Assembly: GCF_021390195.1 (NCBI RefSeq)
Contig: NZ_CP090003.1
Location: forward strand, 2,873,501-2,937,500
Direction: 5' to 3'
Length of the DNA: 64,000 nucleotides
Source of the DNA: Flagellimonas sp. CMM7
GTDB taxonomy: Bacteria > Bacteroidota > Bacteroidia > Flavobacteriales > Flavobacteriaceae
The notes under the pieces were generated by a model. It was not told the origin of the DNA. It saw nothing but the letters and a program-made list of their open reading frames with translations, and did no database searches. This document shows, piece by piece, positions 1-9,427 of the stretch. The position numbers and the translations under genes are program-made. Within the stretch, counting starts at the first letter, position 1. Each line of letters begins with the position of its first letter.

Positions 1-1
1 A

Positions 2-1462
2 ATCAAGTTCCATAGGTATATGATTTGGTCGGTGCCACATATCATTTTATATATCATAGTCCCAATACTATTGCTATCAACTGTACTATATGTGTTTTTG
101 CACAGTAGCCCAAACACCAAGATTAATCAACAATACAAGGTGCAATTCAAGGTGAAATCTGGGAAGTTCCAAATTGATAATATCAAGCGAGGAGCTTCAG
201 TTATAGGTTCTGCAGGGAGCGGAAAGACTGAGAGTGTGGTTTTCAATTTTTTGAAGCATTTTAGTCAGTATGCCTTTTGTGGGGTCATTCATGATTATAA
301 ACATTTTGAACTTACGGAGATTGCCTATCCATTATTCAAAATAGCTACAGTCCCTTTTTATATTGTGTCGTTTGGTACCATTTTCCATCGAGTAAACCCA
401 ATTGCACCTCGCTACATGGAAAATGAGGAAAGCGTGAATGAAGTTTCGAGAGTTTTGGTTGAGAATTTATTGGAGCAAAAAGAATCAGGTAGTACAGGAA
501 CTTCAAAATTTTTTACAGATGCAGCGGAAGGCTTGATTAGTGGATTGATATGGAAACTGAAAATATCTTATCCCAAATACTGCACCTTACCTCATTTAAT
601 AGCTATCTATCAGCTTTTAGACACGGATAGCCTTATCGCTTTTCTGGAAAGTAATGTAACCGCTAGAGCTATGGCAGCTGCTTTTATCAGTGGCAAAGAT
701 TCCGATAGACAGACCGCAGGCGTTAAAAGCACCTTGGCCAACGCCTTCAAAAAGATTAGCACGCAACGCATTTTTATGGCGTTATCAGCAGATGAAGTGC
801 CGTTGGATATCAATAGTCAGGAAAAACCAGGGGTAATTTCTGTGGTCAATAATCCTAAATATGAATCCGCTTACTCACCCATTATTGCAACTATTGTGCA
901 TACCATTACCAAACAAATGAGTGTACGAAATGCGAAGCCTTCATTTTTGATGATGGAAGAAGCGCCGACCATTCGCTTATTGAATATGCACCGTATTCCT
1001 GCTACTTTAAGGAGTTACGATATTGCCACAGTTTATGTAATGCAAGACAAAATCCAAAATGACATGATGTATGGTGATAAGGCGAGTAGAGCTATTTTAA
1101 GCAACTTATCTTATCAGTTTTTCGGAAAAGCAAATGACCCTGATACGGCCAAGTACTACGAACGCTTTTTTGAACTCATAAAACAGCCAACGAAAAGCAT
1201 TAGTAAAAGTAGCGGATTGAGTTTAGAGAGCCGAATTACAAAAGGTGAAAAGGAAGTTTCCAAACGAAGAGCCGATATCTTCTTTCGGTTAAAGCAGGGA
1301 GAGTTTATAACCTTTGCGGATGGTAAGGATAAGAAAGTACGGTTTAAACTATCCAAAATTGAAAAGCAGCTACCTAAAAGTCTTAAAAACTTCACGGATA
1401 CCGAAATAGCAGAAAATTTTGAGAATATTTATAGAGATGTTCGGTCATTGTTTAAAGGTTAA
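2..1462 (+). CDS. Type IV coupling protein (TraG/TraD/MobC-like ATPase), 5' end cut by the window
   Basis: Hexameric inner-membrane ATPase that links the relaxosome to the type IV secretion channel. The first in-window ATG is at 20, but the frame stays open to the left edge. Only one or two membrane segments (residues about 5-30 counted from that ATG) precede the Walker A GSAGSGKT at residues 63-70, whereas Bacteroidota coupling proteins carry a longer four-helix YWFCY region, so the true start probably lies outside the window. A Walker B-like stretch MMEEAPTIR follows near residue 315. Downstream comes cargo, not tra genes, so the mobilisation module is separated from traE-N by about 21 kb. 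It is either a TraG/TraD-family protein or, in CTnDOT terms, MobC. Confidence 0.85.
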   Translation: MKFHRYMIWSVPHIILYIIVPILLLSTVLYVFLHSSPNTKINQQYKVQFKVKSGKFQIDNIKRGASVIGSAGSGKTESVVFNFLKHFSQYAFCGVIHDYKHFELTEIAYPLFKIATVPFYIVSFGTIFHRVNPIAPRYMENEESVNEVSRVLVENLLEQKESGSTGTSKFFTDAAEGLISGLIWKLKISYPKYCTLPHLIAIYQLLDTDSLIAFLESNVTARAMAAAFISGKDSDRQTAGVKSTLANAFKKISTQRIFMALSADEVPLDINSQEKPGVISVVNNPKYESAYSPIIATIVHTITKQMSVRNAKPSFLMMEEAPTIRLLNMHRIPATLRSYDIATVYVMQDKIQNDMMYGDKASRAILSNLSYQFFGKANDPDTAKYYERFFELIKQPTKSISKSSGLSLESRITKGEKEVSKRRADIFFRLKQGEFITFADGKDKKVRFKLSKIEKQLPKSLKNFTDTEIAENFENIYRDVRSLFKG

Positions 1463-1529
1463 AATTGGTTCATAAAAACGCTATTGAGTTCAAATTTCAG
1501 AAATTTAAACTCTCCAAACCTTTTTCTTC

Positions 1530-1561
1530 TTGTATGCGAAAGTAATTCTCAAGTACTTTTG
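1530..1561 (+). promoter_or_regulatory. Bacteroidota-type promoter before the small secreted protein
   Basis: TTG at 1530-1532, then 21 nt, then TACTTTTG at 1554-1561, an exact match to the flavobacterial -33/-7 pattern TTG...TAnnTTTG. The ATG at 1596 lies 35 nt downstream. Motif seen directly; activity inferred. Confidence 0.5.
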
Positions 1562-1595
1562 CTCTCGTTAATAAAATCAGGGCTATCAAAATTTA

Positions 1596-1919
1596 ATGAA
1601 ACTTAAATTTCTCATATTAATTTCTTCTTTACTGTTTGCTCCTTTGACATCAGGAGAGGTAATCAGTACACAACCTTTGGAATGCATTACTTCTGAGGTT
1701 GAAGAAGAAATTTATGTTGATGTCATCGCACCCATTGTCGATGATGTTATCATTGAGGATGGTGGAAGTTTCGGAAATGAAGCTCTGGTGCAGGAGCCTA
1801 CAGAAGTAACACATATAGACATTCCTGTAAGGTTAAGTATTGGCTGTTTTTCCAATGTGGTCAATACAAGGGAAACCCCTCGCTACATCACCTATTGCTG
1901 CTTAAAGATAGCGTGCTAA
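1596..1919 (+). CDS. Small secreted protein of unknown function
   Basis: A 107-residue protein that I do not recognise. The first 20 residues form a signal peptide (MKLKFLILISSLLFAPLTSG). The centre, about residues 30-65, is strongly acidic and rich in V, D, E and I. The last third contains three cysteines, two of them adjacent (CC), and the chain ends in ...KIAC. It has its own promoter-like element and stands alone between the coupling protein and the efflux operon. Export to the periplasm or outside is the only function-level statement the sequence supports. It might be a short cargo protein of the element or a degraded longer one. Confidence 0.6.
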   Translation: MKLKFLILISSLLFAPLTSGEVISTQPLECITSEVEEEIYVDVIAPIVDDVIIEDGGSFGNEALVQEPTEVTHIDIPVRLSIGCFSNVVNTRETPRYITYCCLKIAC

Positions 1920-2082
1920 TCCCCACTTTTTAATTGCATATCAAAAGCAAAAGGACTGTGATTGAAGGTCCTGACTTTTGGTGTTCAATTTTCATCATTT
2001 GAAAGCTTTCTGCTTCTAAAGACAGATAAGTTTTCACCATTCCCCGTTTTTAAAATCCAATTTGTCAAATACAATCAATACA

Positions 2083-3165
2083 ATGAAGAGAATTTCTAGC
2101 ATTATGTTACTGCTTGTACTCGTTAGTTTCGGTAGTTGCAAGCATCACAAAAAAGAACACAAAGAAGAGGTCAAGCATTTAGTGACCAGTCCAATAAAAA
2201 TGGACACCATCATTACCAAAGACTATGTCAGTCAAATCCATTCCATAAGGCATATAGAACTAAGAGCCCTTGAGAAAGGATACCTACAAAAGATTTCTGT
2301 GGATGAAGGGCAATTTGTAAAAAAAGGACAGCCCATGTTTAAGATAATGCCAAACGTATATCAAGCTGAATTGAAAAGAGCTGAAGCCGAGGCCGATGTT
2401 GCTGCCATAGAGCTTAAGAACACGAAACTATTAGCAGAAAGCAAAGTCGTGTCGCCAAATGAATTGGCTATGTCCAAAGCCAAATATGAAAAAGCCAATG
2501 CCGAAGTGACCATGGCTAAGACCCATCTTGGATTTACCAATATTAAAGCGCCTTTTGATGGTGTCATGGACCATTTGCATGTACGGGAAGGAAGCCTTCT
2601 GGATGAAGGCGAACTATTGACCACCCTATCCGATAATAGTAAGATGTGGGTGTATTTCAATGTTCCTGAAGCTGAGTACCTGGACTATATCACTAATGGT
2701 CATAAAGATGATAAAACGGTGGTTAGTCTGTTAATGGCAAATAACCGAGAATTCAATCACAAAGGAATTGTCGAAACCATCGAGGGAGAGTTCAACAATG
2801 AAACAGGAAATATTGCTTTTAGGGCTACATTTCCAAATCCTGATGGTATTCTAAGACACGGCGAAACAGGTAGCATTCTTATAAAAGTACCTCTTACGGA
2901 TGCTTTGATTATACCTCAAAAAGCCACCTTTGAGGTGCTTGATAAGAAATTTGTTTTTGTTCTGGATAAGAATAATATCATCCGTCAAAGAGAAATTACC
3001 GTTGGAGCCGAACTACCACATTTATTTGTGGTGGAAAAAGGTCTTTCCGAAAAAGACAAAGTGCTTTTGGAAGGCATCCGACTGGTAAAAGAAGGTGAGC
3101 ATATTGCTTATGATTTTCTACCTCCGGAGGAAGCCATTTCAAACTTGGAACTCTACGCAGAATAG
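2083..3165 (+). CDS. RND efflux periplasmic adaptor (membrane-fusion lipoprotein)
   Basis: Links the inner-membrane RND pump to the outer-membrane channel. I start it at the ATG at 2083, because that gives a proper lipoprotein signal peptide ending SFGSC (cysteine at the lipobox); an upstream TTG at 2062 would only add seven polar residues. HlyD-like organisation is visible: a lipoyl half-motif (GYLQKISVDEGQFVKKGQP), an alpha-hairpin rich in A, E and K around residues 90-145, the second half-motif (IKAPFDGVMD), then a beta-barrel and membrane-proximal domain. It is the first gene of a three-gene operon, with 24 nt before the pump gene. The substrate cannot be told from sequence; AcrA/MexE-type drug efflux is the nearest description. 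Confidence 0.9.
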   Translation: MKRISSIMLLLVLVSFGSCKHHKKEHKEEVKHLVTSPIKMDTIITKDYVSQIHSIRHIELRALEKGYLQKISVDEGQFVKKGQPMFKIMPNVYQAELKRAEAEADVAAIELKNTKLLAESKVVSPNELAMSKAKYEKANAEVTMAKTHLGFTNIKAPFDGVMDHLHVREGSLLDEGELLTTLSDNSKMWVYFNVPEAEYLDYITNGHKDDKTVVSLLMANNREFNHKGIVETIEGEFNNETGNIAFRATFPNPDGILRHGETGSILIKVPLTDALIIPQKATFEVLDKKFVFVLDKNNIIRQREITVGAELPHLFVVEKGLSEKDKVLLEGIRLVKEGEHIAYDFLPPEEAISNLELYAE

Positions 3166-3189
3166 TCCAACCTTAAAATTCCATTAGAA

Positions 3190-6100
3190 ATGTTCAGTAA
3201 GTTTATAAAACGGCCAGTATTGGCCATAGTAATCTCTGTTATCATTGTTTTTACAGGATTACTGTCTATCAATAAATTGCCTACATCGCAGTTTCCCCAA
3301 ATTGCACCTACAACGGTAAATATCTTCATAGCTTATCCTGGGGCCAGTGCCGATGTATTGGTAAAATCGACCTTGATTCCATTGGAAACCTCCATCAACG
3401 GCGTACAGGGCATGCGGTATATTGCTTCGGATGCTACTAGTGCAGGCGAAGGAACGTTGCGTATCATTTTTGAACCTGGTACAGACCCCAATCAAGCTGT
3501 GGTTCGGGTAAAAACCAGGGTTGACCAGGTTATGCCTTTGTTACCGCCTTTGGTACAACGTGAAGGGGTCATCATCACGCCAGTACAACCAAGTATGCTC
3601 ATGTACGTGAACCTGTATAGTGATGCCAAGAAGAATGACGAAAAGTTTCTCTACAACTACGCCTACACGAAAATTGTTCCAGAACTACAGCGCATTAATG
3701 GTATAGCAAGTGCCAAAATATTGGGTAGCCGAAAATATGCAATGCGTGTATGGTTGAAACCAGATAGAATGCGAGCCTATAATATCTCTGCAGAAGAAGT
3801 GCTAGAAGCTATGGACGAGCAAAGCATTATAGCACGACCAGGAAGGTTGGGAAGAAGTTCAGGTAAGCAGGCACAATCTCTAGAGTATGTGTTGACCTAC
3901 GAAGGACGCTATAATGAAGCAGACCAGTACAAGGATATCATCATTAAAGCTAATGAAGAAGGAGAAATTCTTAAGCTGAAAGATATTGCCGAAGTAGAAT
4001 TAGGAAGTGAATTTTTTGATATTTATTCCAACCTTGATGGAAAACCATCGGCATCCATTGTTTTAAAACAAACCTTTGGAAGTAATGCCAGTGATGTTAT
4101 CGACACCGTAAAAGACAAGCTGAAAGAGCTTGAAGAATACCTTCCACCAGGAGTCGATTATAAAATCAGTTATGATGTATCCAATTTCCTCGATGCATCC
4201 ATAGAACAAGTGATGCATACCCTTCGGGATGCTTTTATTCTTGTGGCAATTGTGGTATTCCTGTTCTTAGGGGATTGGCGGTCAACCCTCATCCCGATTA
4301 TTGCCGTGCCTGTTTCCTTGATTGGTGCCTTTTTCGTGATGCAGTTGTTCGGTCTTTCCATCAACCTGATTACATTATTCGCACTGGTATTAGCCATAGG
4401 TATTGTGGTGGATGATGCCATTGTGGTAGTCGAGGCGGTACATGCCAAAATGGAAGAGGAACATCTTGGCCCTTATCAGGCCGTAAAAAATGTTATCAGC
4501 GAAATTGGTGGTGCCATCATTGCCATTACTCTGGTAATGGTATCGGTTTTTGTTCCTATTTCCTTTATGACAGGTCCTGTTGGTGTATTCTACAGACAGT
4601 TTTCCATCACGATGGCAGGTTCTATCATTATTTCCGCTGTAGTGGCATTGACGCTTACTCCTGTACTATGTGCCATGATATTGAAGAACAACCATGGACA
4701 GCCTAGAAAGAAATCCCCCATCAATCGTTTCATTGACTGGTTCAATACAAGATTTGAGAGACTTACGGGCAGATATGTGAATTTCCTGAAATTCATCGTG
4801 AACCGAAGAGTGCTCACCTTCGGAATCCTGTTGGCGTTCTGTGCCGGGATATTCTTTACGAACAAGTCATTGCCTGCAGGATTCATTCCCAACGAAGACC
4901 AGGGAACTATCTATGCTATCATACAAACTCCCCCTGGTGCCACATTGGAGCGCACCAATGAAGTGGCCAGAAACTTGCAACGTTTATGCGAAGAAATGGA
5001 AGATGTTGCTTCGGTTTCATCACTGGCAGGATATGAAATCATGACGGAAGGACGTGGCTCCAATGCAGGTACCTGTTTGATAAACTTGAAACCATGGTCT
5101 GAACGGGAAAAATCGGTTCATGAAATCATGGAAGAACTGGAAGAGGGAACCAAAGACTTGGGCGCGGTTATTGAATATTTCGAGCCCCCTGCCGTGCCTG
5201 GCTTTGGGTCTTCTGGAGGATTCTCCATGCGCCTATTGGATAAAACCGATGGTACGGATTATCATGAATTTGAAAAAATCAACAATGCCTTTATGGATGC
5301 CCTGCGCGAACGCAAGGAACTCACAGGACTCTTTACCTTCTTTGCCGCCAATTATCCACAATATGAATTGGTCATCAATAATAAGGCAGCGATGCAAAAA
5401 GGGGTGTCCATTGGTAAGGCCATGGAAAACCTGAATATCCTTATCGGAAGTACCTACGAACAAGGATTTATCCGATTTGGACGATTCTTTAAGGTGTATA
5501 CCCAAGCGGCACCCGAATACAGAAGATTGCCGTCCGATTTGGAAAAACTCTTTGTGAAAAATGAGATTGGGGAAATGGTATCCTATTCCTCGTTTATGAC
5601 CCTTGAAAAACGATTGGGACCTAATGAGATTACACGGTATAATCTATACAATTCTGCTGCTATCAGAGGGTTGCCAGCTCCAGGATATACCAGTGGGGAT
5701 GCCATTAAAGCCATTCGGGAAGTAGCGGAACAAAACTTGCCACGGGGATATGATATCGCCTGGGAAGGGCTGTCCTATGACGAAGCAGGTAGGGGAAATG
5801 AATCCATCTACATTTTTACCGTGGTATTAATATTTGTCTATCTGGTTCTGGCAGCACAATACGAGAGCTTCTTGTTGCCACTGGCGGTTATCCTATCATT
5901 ACCCGTTGGGATATTCGGTTCCTTTTTGTTGCTCAAACTTATGGGGCTTGCCAATGATGTGTATGCACAGATTGGATTGATAATGCTAGTAGGTCTTCTG
6001 GGTAAGAACGCGGTGCTTATTGTAGAATTTGCGGTGCAAAAACGTCGTGAGGGAGTTAGTATTCTGGATGCGGCCATAGAAGGTGCTAAAATGCGTTTCC

Positions 6101-6423
6101 GTCCTATTTTGATGACTTCATTTGCCTTTATCGCAGGATTGATTCCATTGGTCATTGCTACAGGTGCAGGAGCTATTGGAAACCGAACCATTGGGGGTTC
6201 CGCTATGGGCGGCATGCTCATAGGTACCTTAATAGGTGTCCTGATAATCCCAGGTCTCTACTACATTTTTGGAAAAATGGCAGATGGTCGAGGACTCATC
6301 AAAAATGAGGCTGATGAACCTGTTTCCGAAGAGTTTGTTAGAGCCTCCGAAGAAGCCATTAAAACTAAAACCCAGTTAAGACAGTTGTTGTCAAAACTGA
6401 CTTCAAGAACAAAAAATAAATAA
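3190..6423 (+). CDS. RND multidrug efflux pump, inner-membrane transporter (AcrB/MexF type)
   Basis: Proton-driven trimeric exporter of hydrophobic or amphiphilic compounds. The 1,077-residue length is normal for the HAE-1 family. The N-terminus [16 protein letters not shown] is the classic first helix. Membrane blocks occur around residues 335-500 and 865-1030, separated by two large periplasmic loops. The family motif [14 protein letters not shown], carrying the proton-relay Asp pair in helix 4, is present, and a helix 10 [14 protein letters not shown] segment supplies the relay Lys. The gene sits between its adaptor and its outer-membrane partner; the stop codon is directly followed by the ATG of the next gene. 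As ICE cargo it would confer transferable efflux. Specificity is unknown. Confidence 0.96.
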   Translation: MFSKFIKRPVLAIVISVIIVFTGLLSINKLPTSQFPQIAPTTVNIFIAYPGASADVLVKSTLIPLETSINGVQGMRYIASDATSAGEGTLRIIFEPGTDPNQAVVRVKTRVDQVMPLLPPLVQREGVIITPVQPSMLMYVNLYSDAKKNDEKFLYNYAYTKIVPELQRINGIASAKILGSRKYAMRVWLKPDRMRAYNISAEEVLEAMDEQSIIARPGRLGRSSGKQAQSLEYVLTYEGRYNEADQYKDIIIKANEEGEILKLKDIAEVELGSEFFDIYSNLDGKPSASIVLKQTFGSNASDVIDTVKDKLKELEEYLPPGVDYKISYDVSNFLDASIEQVMHTLRDAFILVAIVVFLFLGDWRSTLIPIIAVPVSLIGAFFVMQLFGLSINLITLFALVLAIGIVVDDAIVVVEAVHAKMEEEHLGPYQAVKNVISEIGGAIIAITLVMVSVFVPISFMTGPVGVFYRQFSITMAGSIIISAVVALTLTPVLCAMILKNNHGQPRKKSPINRFIDWFNTRFERLTGRYVNFLKFIVNRRVLTFGILLAFCAGIFFTNKSLPAGFIPNEDQGTIYAIIQTPPGATLERTNEVARNLQRLCEEMEDVASVSSLAGYEIMTEGRGSNAGTCLINLKPWSEREKSVHEIMEELEEGTKDLGAVIEYFEPPAVPGFGSSGGFSMRLLDKTDGTDYHEFEKINNAFMDALRERKELTGLFTFFAANYPQYELVINNKAAMQKGVSIGKAMENLNILIGSTYEQGFIRFGRFFKVYTQAAPEYRRLPSDLEKLFVKNEIGEMVSYSSFMTLEKRLGPNEITRYNLYNSAAIRGLPAPGYTSGDAIKAIREVAEQNLPRGYDIAWEGLSYDEAGRGNESIYIFTVVLIFVYLVLAAQYESFLLPLAVILSLPVGIFGSFLLLKLMGLANDVYAQIGLIMLVGLLGKNAVLIVEFAVQKRREGVSILDAAIEGAKMRFRPILMTSFAFIAGLIPLVIATGAGAIGNRTIGGSAMGGMLIGTLIGVLIIPGLYYIFGKMADGRGLIKNEADEPVSEEFVRASEEAIKTKTQLRQLLSKLTSRTKNK

Positions 6424-7860
6424 ATGACCATGTTTAAATATAGAATACGAAACATACTGCTTTTGCTTTTGGTAGTGCTGGCATGCTCATGCGCATCTAC
6501 CATAAAAGTGAGGGAAGCAAACACAACGGTACCCGAACAGTATCGAGGACAATCAATCGATACGGTGAATAGTGCTTTGGTAAACTGGAAAAATTTCTTT
6601 TCCGATGTACATCTTATAGCACTCATAGATACAGCTTTGGTCAATAACCAGGAGTTGAACATTTTCTTGCAGCAAATGGCAGTGGCCAAAAATGAAATAA
6701 AGGCACGAAAGGGAGAATACCTGCCATTTTTAAATTTTGGTGCAAGTGCCGAAGTTGAGAAAGTGGGAGAATTTACCCGAAAGGGAGCGATTGAAAAAAA
6801 CCTGCCTGTTCGAGAAAGTGAAGCGTTCCCGGAACCTTTGTCCAATTATACATTGGGATTGACAGCTTCCTGGGAACTTGATGTTTGGAAAAAGCTCCGT
6901 AATTCCAAAAAGGCGGCTGTCATGGACTATCTGGCTACAGTCGAGGGCAAGAACTTTATGGTCACCAATCTGGTTGCTGAAATAGCGGACGCCTATTATG
7001 AATTGGTAGCCTTGGACAATCAATTGGCCATCATTGAACAGAATCTGGAAATTCAACAAAATGCTTTACATATTGTTAGACTTCAAAAACAGGCAGCTAG
7101 AGCCACAGAGCTGGCCGTAAAACGATTTGAGGCCGAAGTGCTAAAAAATATAAGTGGAAAGTATGGGATTAAACAACAGATTATTGAAACCGAAAACAGA
7201 ATCAATTTCCTGTTGGGTAGGCAACCTTCCCAAATTGACCGAGCCTCGGGAAATTTTATGGAAAGTGTTGTTGACGCACTATCGGCAGGAATTCCAGCTC
7301 AGTTGCTCAGTAATCGCCCCGATATTAGAAAAGCAGAGTTTGAGTTGGGAGCTGCCAAACTGGATGTCAAGGTAGCAAGAGCTAATTTTTATCCCTCATT
7401 TGGTCTTAAGGCTGGTGTAGGTTTGGAAGCTTTTAAACCTAAATTCCTGACATCGACCCCAGAATCTTTGCTTTATAGTTTGGCAGGAGATGTAGTGGGG
7501 CCTCTCATCAATAGAAATGCCATAAAGGCTGAATATAACAGTTCCAATGTCAGACAGCTTCAAGCAGTTTTTGAGTATGAGAAAACGATTTTAAACGCCT
7601 ATTTGGAAGTTGTCAATGGGCTTTCCAATATTGAAAACCTAAAGAAGAACTATGAGTTTAAAAATCAGCAGGTAGATGCATTGACCAAATCCATAGAAAT
7701 ATCCAACAAATTGTTTCAGTCGGCTCGTGCGGATTATATGGAGGTGTTATTGACCCAGCGTGATGCCCTGGAATCAAAAATTGAATTGGTAGAAACCAAA
7801 AAAGAACAATTAAAAGCCAGAGTAGTTGTATTTCGCGCTCTAGGTGGTGGTTGGAAATAA
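6424..7860 (+). CDS. Outer-membrane efflux factor (TolC/OprM family lipoprotein)
   Basis: Forms the trimeric channel through the outer membrane for the RND pump encoded just upstream. Length is 478 residues. The signal peptide ends in a cysteine-rich lipobox region (VLACSCAS), so it should be lipid-anchored like OprM. Two outer-membrane-efflux repeats are visible, with the typical LLSNRPDIRKAEFELGAA motif near residue 295 and long heptad-like helices rich in A, E, Q and L. Start choice: ATG at 6424 immediately after the pump stop, or ATG at 6430, which changes only two residues. It completes the operon 2083-7860. Confidence 0.93.
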   Translation: MTMFKYRIRNILLLLLVVLACSCASTIKVREANTTVPEQYRGQSIDTVNSALVNWKNFFSDVHLIALIDTALVNNQELNIFLQQMAVAKNEIKARKGEYLPFLNFGASAEVEKVGEFTRKGAIEKNLPVRESEAFPEPLSNYTLGLTASWELDVWKKLRNSKKAAVMDYLATVEGKNFMVTNLVAEIADAYYELVALDNQLAIIEQNLEIQQNALHIVRLQKQAARATELAVKRFEAEVLKNISGKYGIKQQIIETENRINFLLGRQPSQIDRASGNFMESVVDALSAGIPAQLLSNRPDIRKAEFELGAAKLDVKVARANFYPSFGLKAGVGLEAFKPKFLTSTPESLLYSLAGDVVGPLINRNAIKAEYNSSNVRQLQAVFEYEKTILNAYLEVVNGLSNIENLKKNYEFKNQQVDALTKSIEISNKLFQSARADYMEVLLTQRDALESKIELVETKKEQLKARVVVFRALGGGWK

Positions 7861-7878
7861 TAATTAAAATACAATGTC

Positions 7879-8292
7879 ATGTTTATAATAGACGTAAAAG
7901 ATAAAAAAATAGGACTCTTAAAGTTAGACCATAATGATGCCATTATTTATCAGAGAAAAGATGATTTTAATATGGATAGCTCAAAAAAACACAAGCATAC
8001 CGATGACTGGAAAAAACTTGGGGTAATCAAAAATTATTTGACTAGTAAAAAGAAAACCGATGACCATCAGTTTTTCAAAAAAATAATAAAAGAAGTAGCT
8101 GGTTTCGATTTTCTGTTGATAGCCTCCCATGGAAAAGGTAGTGCCAATGAAGGAGAAAATTTAGAAGCCTATATGGATAAACACTGTAAACATTTGAGCG
8201 AAAAGATCGTAGGTCATATCGCCACACACAACCATAGAACAGAAAATGAACTCCTATCTGAAGCGGATACGTTTCTGAATTTTCGTTGGTAA
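7879..8292 (+). CDS. eRF1-domain / host-attachment-like small protein
   Basis: A 137-residue soluble protein. The beta-strand opening (MFIIDVKDKKIGLL), the Lys- and His-rich linker and the core FDFLLIASHGKGSANEGENLE resemble the eRF1-like fold of the host-attachment / VLRF1-type families, in which a strand-loop around a Gly-rich motif is typical. It follows the efflux operon by 18 nt and may be co-transcribed with it and with the TerB-like gene. Its role is unknown; similar short proteins are often stress-linked. The family call rests on pattern only, and an unrelated alpha/beta protein remains possible. Confidence 0.45.
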   Translation: MFIIDVKDKKIGLLKLDHNDAIIYQRKDDFNMDSSKKHKHTDDWKKLGVIKNYLTSKKKTDDHQFFKKIIKEVAGFDFLLIASHGKGSANEGENLEAYMDKHCKHLSEKIVGHIATHNHRTENELLSEADTFLNFRW

Positions 8293-8341
8293 CAAATCAC
8301 AATTCCCTTTGGGATAATTAAAGAACTCAAAAATTAATAAA

Positions 8342-8773
8342 ATGTCATTTTCACAATTATATGAATCAGGAACTCAAAAGCGAAATGTATTGCATTTCGC
8401 TGCTATTGCCAATATGGCCTTAGTGGACGGTGAACTTAATCTGGAGGAACAAAGCATGCTGAATACGTTTTCCAGAAAACTTGATATCAGCAAAGAACAA
8501 TATGAAGAAATAATGGATAACGTATCAAGCTATCCCTTACCTATTGTCACAACCATAAAGGAACGTTTTGAATATATCTACGAACTGTTTTGCATGATTT
8601 ATGCCGACCATGAAATTGACGAGCCCGAGATGCAATTGATTCGAAAGTATGCGATAGGAATCGGCTTTGAAAAAGAGATAGCCAATAAATTGATAGCGTC
8701 CTCTATTAAAATATTCAGTGGAAAAATTTCCTTTGAAGAATATTCACTCATGGTCAAAATCCTGGCAGAGTGA
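8342..8773 (+). CDS. TerB-like helical protein
   Basis: A 143-residue all-helical cytosolic protein with two similar acidic motifs, NMALVDGELNLEEQ and CMIYADHEIDEPEM, each followed by a helix. Paired D-x-E-x-x-x-E loops of this type are the hallmark of the TerB/DjlA-like metal-binding fold associated with tellurite and general stress resistance. The gene overlaps the following HD gene by 4 nt (its TGA shares bases with the next GTG), so the two are probably translationally coupled. No terD-like partners are present, so tellurite resistance should not be assumed. Confidence 0.65.
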   Translation: MSFSQLYESGTQKRNVLHFAAIANMALVDGELNLEEQSMLNTFSRKLDISKEQYEEIMDNVSSYPLPIVTTIKERFEYIYELFCMIYADHEIDEPEMQLIRKYAIGIGFEKEIANKLIASSIKIFSGKISFEEYSLMVKILAE

Positions 8774-9360
8774 AAGATATTTTGGGATTGGCGAAGAAAC
8801 TCTGTGTTCAACTGTTGACCAAAAGTCGTTGCAGTAAATTGCCGTTTCACAATGTGATGCATACCATGGAGGTTTATGAAAATGTGCTGAAAATTGGTAT
8901 GTATGAAAAACTGGATATGGATGAACTTGAGCCCGTATTGTTGGCCGCCCTGTTCCATGATGTGGGGAATGCAATCACATTCATGGGGCATGAAGGTCAT
9001 AGTGCCCATGAAGCGTTTTCATTTCTGACCAAGCAAAATTATCCGAATGATAAAATCACAATGGTATGCAATAGTATTTATGCTACCCAAATCCCCCAGA
9101 GCCCAAGAAACATTTATGAAAATATCCTTTGTGATGCGGACCTGTTCCATTTGGGGAGCAAACAGTATTTTGTTAAGTGTGAATTATTGAGAAGGGAATG
9201 GTTTAATTTTTTACAATTAGACTGCTCCGATGAAGATTGGAATATAACCAATATTCAATTTTTAAGTAGGCATCGTTTCCATACGGAATATGGGAAGAAG
9301 ATACTTGAACCCATTAAGCAGGAGAATATTGGGCGTCTAAAAAAAGCGATAAATGATTAA
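8770..9360 (+). CDS. HD-domain metal-dependent phosphohydrolase
   Basis: Predicted nucleotide or signalling-nucleotide phosphohydrolase. The starting GTG at 8770 overlaps the stop of the TerB-like gene. Metal ligands are in order: H27 and H31 (FHNVMH), H63-D64 (ALFHDVGN), histidines near residues 78-81 (GHEGHSAHE), and the C-terminal D of CDADLFHLG. The arrangement resembles the cyclic-phosphodiesterase / HDc class more than dGTPases. Length 196 residues, no membrane segment. Substrate unknown. In this cargo block it sits with an eRF1-like and a TerB-like gene, a set that suggests stress response, but that is inference. Confidence 0.78.
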   Translation: MKDILGLAKKLCVQLLTKSRCSKLPFHNVMHTMEVYENVLKIGMYEKLDMDELEPVLLAALFHDVGNAITFMGHEGHSAHEAFSFLTKQNYPNDKITMVCNSIYATQIPQSPRNIYENILCDADLFHLGSKQYFVKCELLRREWFNFLQLDCSDEDWNITNIQFLSRHRFHTEYGKKILEPIKQENIGRLKKAIND

Positions 9361-9378
9361 AAACGGCTCATATAAATT

Positions 9379-9386
9379 TAAATTTG
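9379..9386 (+). promoter_or_regulatory. -7 promoter element of the AraC-type regulator gene
   Basis: TAAATTTG matches the TAnnTTTG consensus exactly, 42 nt before the ATG at 9428. No good TTG is seen at the -33 position, as would be tolerated at an activated promoter. Confidence 0.4.
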
Positions 9387-9427
9387 TAATCTGGAATTGG
9401 CCATGCAATTACTGATTGTAGTTTTTT

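Noticed and set aside
6261..6845. Long minus-strand frame of 194 codons opposite the RND pump end and TolC-like gene
   Set aside because: Both plus-strand genes are unambiguous; this is a shadow frame without family features.
8342..8773. Tellurite resistance operon
   Set aside because: Only a TerB-like protein is present; no TerC, TerD or TerZ homologues are nearby.
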